17,513 nucleotides of DNA from Ruminococcaceae bacterium UBA737. GTDB lineage: Bacteria > Bacillota > Clostridia > Oscillospirales > Acutalibacteraceae. How positions within the stretch are numbered: the stretch's first letter is position 1; every line of letters begins with the position of its first letter. The stretch covers positions 43,692 through 61,204 of the forward strand of contig DBKZ01000056.1 in NCBI GenBank assembly GCA_002297415.1. The letters run 5' to 3'. Shown one piece after another: positions 15,507 through 17,513 of this stretch. Made by a program: the position numbers and the translations under genes. Below the pieces are notes generated by a model, which was not told the DNA's origin, did no database searches, and was given only the letters and a program-made list of their open reading frames with translations.

Positions 15507-16546
15507 TATTTTTCTCCTTTTTCTAATGCTTCGAAAAGTCCTGTAAGATAAGTCGCTCCTAAAGCGCGGTCGAAAAGACCGTAGCCGTAGCGTCCCTTTT
15601 CTCCCCATATCATTCTGCCGTGGTCGGGACGGACATAACCGTCAAATCCCTCTTCGACCAAAGCCTTTGCAATGCCGTACATATCAATACTGCCGCAATT
15701 TGTCGGGTGGCCTACCTCAACGAAGCATTTTTCGCCTGTATATTTTATATTTCTTAAATGAACGAAATGAATTCTGTCCTTAAAGGTATGGACCATATCA
15801 ATAAGGTCATTTTCGGGGTTTGCACCGAGAGAGCCTGTGCAAAGAGTAAGTCCGTTGTTTTTTGAGGGAACCATATCAAACATACGCTGAATATTTTCCT
15901 TATTTGTTATAATTCTCGGCAGACCGAACATTCCCCACGGCGGATCATCCGGATGAATAGCCATAACGACTCCTGCCTCCTCGGCAACGGGAATCACTGC
16001 TTTTAAGAACTTTTCAAGGTTTTTAAAAAGTCCCTCTTCGCCTAGCTCCTTATATTTTGCTATAAGTCCCTTAAGCTCGTCCTTTTTATAGCTGGCGTCC
16101 CACCCGGGCAGAGATAATTCGCTTACGGTCGGGTCTAAAGCCCTTACCGTCAAATCATCATAAGCAAGGGAATTTGAGCCGTCTGCATGCTGATGCTCAA
16201 GCTCGGAGCGCAGCCAATCGAAAACGGGCATGAAGTTATAGCAGATACATTTAACTCCGTGTTTGCCAAGCCTTCTGACATTCTCGCAGTAATTTTTTGT
16301 AAGCTCCTCGGCGTTTTCATTTCCGAGCTTAATATCCTCGGGAACGGGAACGCTTTCCACTACCTCAAATTCAAGGTTATGCGCCTTTGCCTGAGCCTTT
16401 ATTTTTTGAATACTTTCTTCGCTCCAAACTCCTCCCGGTTTAACATCATAAACCGCGGAAACAATTCCCGTCATCTGAGGAATCTGCGAAATTTTTTCTA
16501 AGGATACGGGGTCGTCCTCGCCGTACCACCTGAAGGTCATTTTCAT
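15506..16546 (-). CDS. uxuA: Mannonate dehydratase
   Basis: Cytoplasmic enzyme of 346 residues that dehydrates D-mannonate to 2-keto-3-deoxy-D-gluconate. The start MKMTFRWYGEDDPV is characteristic of the family, and the length is normal for Firmicutes. The metal-binding residues are in place: His198 (AIHPDDPPW), Cys236 (LCTGSLG), His263 (FVHLRN) and Asp308 (RPDHGR), matching the Mn2+ site known from streptococcal UxuA structures. The ATG at 16546 overlaps the uxaC stop (ATGA), with an AGGAG site about 14 nt upstream, so translation is probably coupled to uxaC. The product would be passed to KDG kinase and KDPG aldolase, which are not in this window and may lie beyond the right edge or elsewhere. 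Confidence 0.97.
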   Translation of the reverse strand: MKMTFRWYGEDDPVSLEKISQIPQMTGIVSAVYDVKPGGVWSEESIQKIKAQAKAHNLEFEVVESVPVPEDIKLGNENAEELTKNYCENVRRLGKHGVKCICYNFMPVFDWLRSELEHQHADGSNSLAYDDLTVRALDPTVSELSLPGWDASYKKDELKGLIAKYKELGEEGLFKNLEKFLKAVIPVAEEAGVVMAIHPDDPPWGMFGLPRIITNKENIQRMFDMVPSKNNGLTLCTGSLGANPENDLIDMVHTFKDRIHFVHLRNIKYTGEKCFVEVGHPTNCGSIDMYGIAKALVEEGFDGYVRPDHGRMIWGEKGRYGYGLFDRALGATYLTGLFEALEKGEK

Positions 16547-17513
16547 TCTGTTTCCACAAGCTCCTTTACATTATAATAGCTTATTTTTTCCGCAAGCTTA
16601 ACCGCGCTTTCTTTATCGAATTCTTTGCCCGTTACCCATTCGCCCAAGACATCTGAAAGAATTCTTCTGAAATAATCATGCCTTGCGTAGGATAAAAAGC
16701 TTCTTGAATCGGTAAGCATTCCTAAGAATGTGCCAAGACTTGAATTTTCGGCGATAATTTCTATCTCCTCTTTTATTCCCCTTTTATGGTCGCAGAACCA
16801 CCATGCCGCGCCGCAGCGGACATTAGGGAATGCTCCCGCAATTGAAGCGATTAAAGCGGCATAAGAAGAATTAAGAGTATAAATAATCGTCTGCGGAAGT
16901 CCGCTTTTTGAATTTATTCCGTCCAAAAGCTTAATCAGTGCTTCTCCCTTTACACCGTCCGCAACGCAGTCAACTCCGCAGTCAGCGCCGAGACTGTTAA
17001 AAAGCTCTGAATTCGCATTTCTGTAAACCGAAAGGTGCATCTGCATAACAAGGTTTCTTTTTTTATAAAGCCCTGCTAAAAATACATACATATTTCCTAA
17101 AAAGCCCGAATAATCCGAGTCCGAAATATTTTCGCTGTTAAGCGCCGCTTTAAAGACCTTATCTGCGCTTTCATCATCAGAAATGCTTTCGGGGAAATAA
17201 GGAATGCCGACATCGGTAAACTTACAGCCGTTAAGGCAGAAAAAGTCAAGCCTTTTTTCTACGGCGCATTTAAGCGATTTAAGGTCGCAAATTTTAACTC
17301 CCGAAGCTTCCGACAGCTTTTCGATATATTCCTTATAGCCCTCTCTTTTTATAAGCAAAAGATTATCCGTCCTGAAAGAAGGCAGTACCTTTGTTTTAAA
17401 GGATTTATCCTTTCTTATCTGTTCATGGTAATAAAGGCTGTCGGCAATATCGTCGGTAGTGCAAAGAGCGGTTACCTTTGACTGCTCGATTAGCTTTCTC
17501 GGCGACAGCTTAT
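16543..17513 (-). CDS. uxaC: Glucuronate isomerase, partial (N-terminus outside window)
   Basis: Converts D-glucuronate to D-fructuronate (and galacturonate to tagaturonate), the first step of hexuronate breakdown. The frame is open to the window edge, so the gene runs past it: 322 residues are visible of about 465 normal for the family, lacking roughly the first 145. Family motifs include LIEQSKVTALCTTDD near the start of the visible part, KVLPSFRTDN, and close to the C-terminus SFLSYARHDYFRRIL. A TTG at 17358 could be mistaken for the start, but it is internal because the conserved CTTDD region lies upstream of it in the same frame. The stop overlaps the uxuA start by 4 nt. The promoter of this operon must lie to the right of the window. 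Confidence 0.97.
   Translation of the reverse strand, partial: KLSPRKLIEQSKVTALCTTDDIADSLYYHEQIRKDKSFKTKVLPSFRTDNLLLIKREGYKEYIEKLSEASGVKICDLKSLKCAVEKRLDFFCLNGCKFTDVGIPYFPESISDDESADKVFKAALNSENISDSDYSGFLGNMYVFLAGLYKKRNLVMQMHLSVYRNANSELFNSLGADCGVDCVADGVKGEALIKLLDGINSKSGLPQTIIYTLNSSYAALIASIAGAFPNVRCGAAWWFCDHKRGIKEEIEIIAENSSLGTFLGMLTDSRSFLSYARHDYFRRILSDVLGEWVTGKEFDKESAVKLAEKISYYNVKELVETE

Noticed and set aside
15507..15608. 34-residue basic N-terminal extension of the SDR protein
   Set aside because: It overlaps the conserved C-terminus of uxuA in another frame, while a good ribosome binding site and the Rossmann start support the ATG at 15506.

Overview
The window looks like chromosomal DNA of an anaerobic, probably gut-associated, low-to-medium-GC Firmicute of the class Clostridia (Oscillospiraceae- or Lachnospiraceae-like). 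Reasons: AGGAGG-type ribosome binding sites, a YesM/YesN-type two-component system next to LplB/YtcP-type ABC permeases without a local ATPase, a lipoprotein solute-binding protein, membrane-anchored exported proteins with cohesin-like and GLUG modules, and an SDR-type mannonate oxidoreductase. The assignment rests on gene content only. Coding density is very high, and no gap reaches 300 bp; the largest is 222 bp, at 7335-7556.

There are three transcription units. (1) A minus-strand transport operon starts at a predicted promoter near 7400-7430 and runs leftwards to the window edge. It encodes a GLUG-repeat membrane-anchored exported protein, two ABC sugar permeases, a solute-binding lipoprotein, a cohesin-like membrane-anchored exported protein, and a third exported membrane protein cut off at base 1. 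(2) Transcribed divergently on the plus strand are a YesN-like response regulator (REC plus AraC-type HTH) and a YesM-like sensor histidine kinase, ending at a perfect 19-bp stem terminator (10634-10675). (3) Converging on that terminator from the right edge is a minus-strand hexuronate operon: glucuronate isomerase uxaC (5' end outside the window), mannonate dehydratase uxuA, SDR-type mannonate oxidoreductase uxuB, two xylose-isomerase-like TIM-barrel proteins, and two tandem Gfo/Idh/MocA oxidoreductases.

The likely joint role is sensing, importing and breaking down a glucuronate-containing oligosaccharide or glucuronide. The two-component system probably controls the divergent transport operon. 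A cre-like site overlapping that promoter's -35 box suggests carbon catabolite repression as well. UxaC, UxuB and UxuA convert glucuronate through fructuronate and mannonate to 2-keto-3-deoxygluconate.

The most interesting part is the pairing of two Gfo/Idh/MocA dehydrogenases with two TIM-barrel isomerase-like proteins, in an operon with the uronate genes and with no glycoside hydrolase or polysaccharide lyase visible. This combination resembles known systems that transiently oxidise sugars at C3 (YcjQRS in E. coli, C-glycoside deglycosylation clusters). It may be an oxidative route for opening or epimerising glucuronides, which is a hypothesis and not shown by the sequence.
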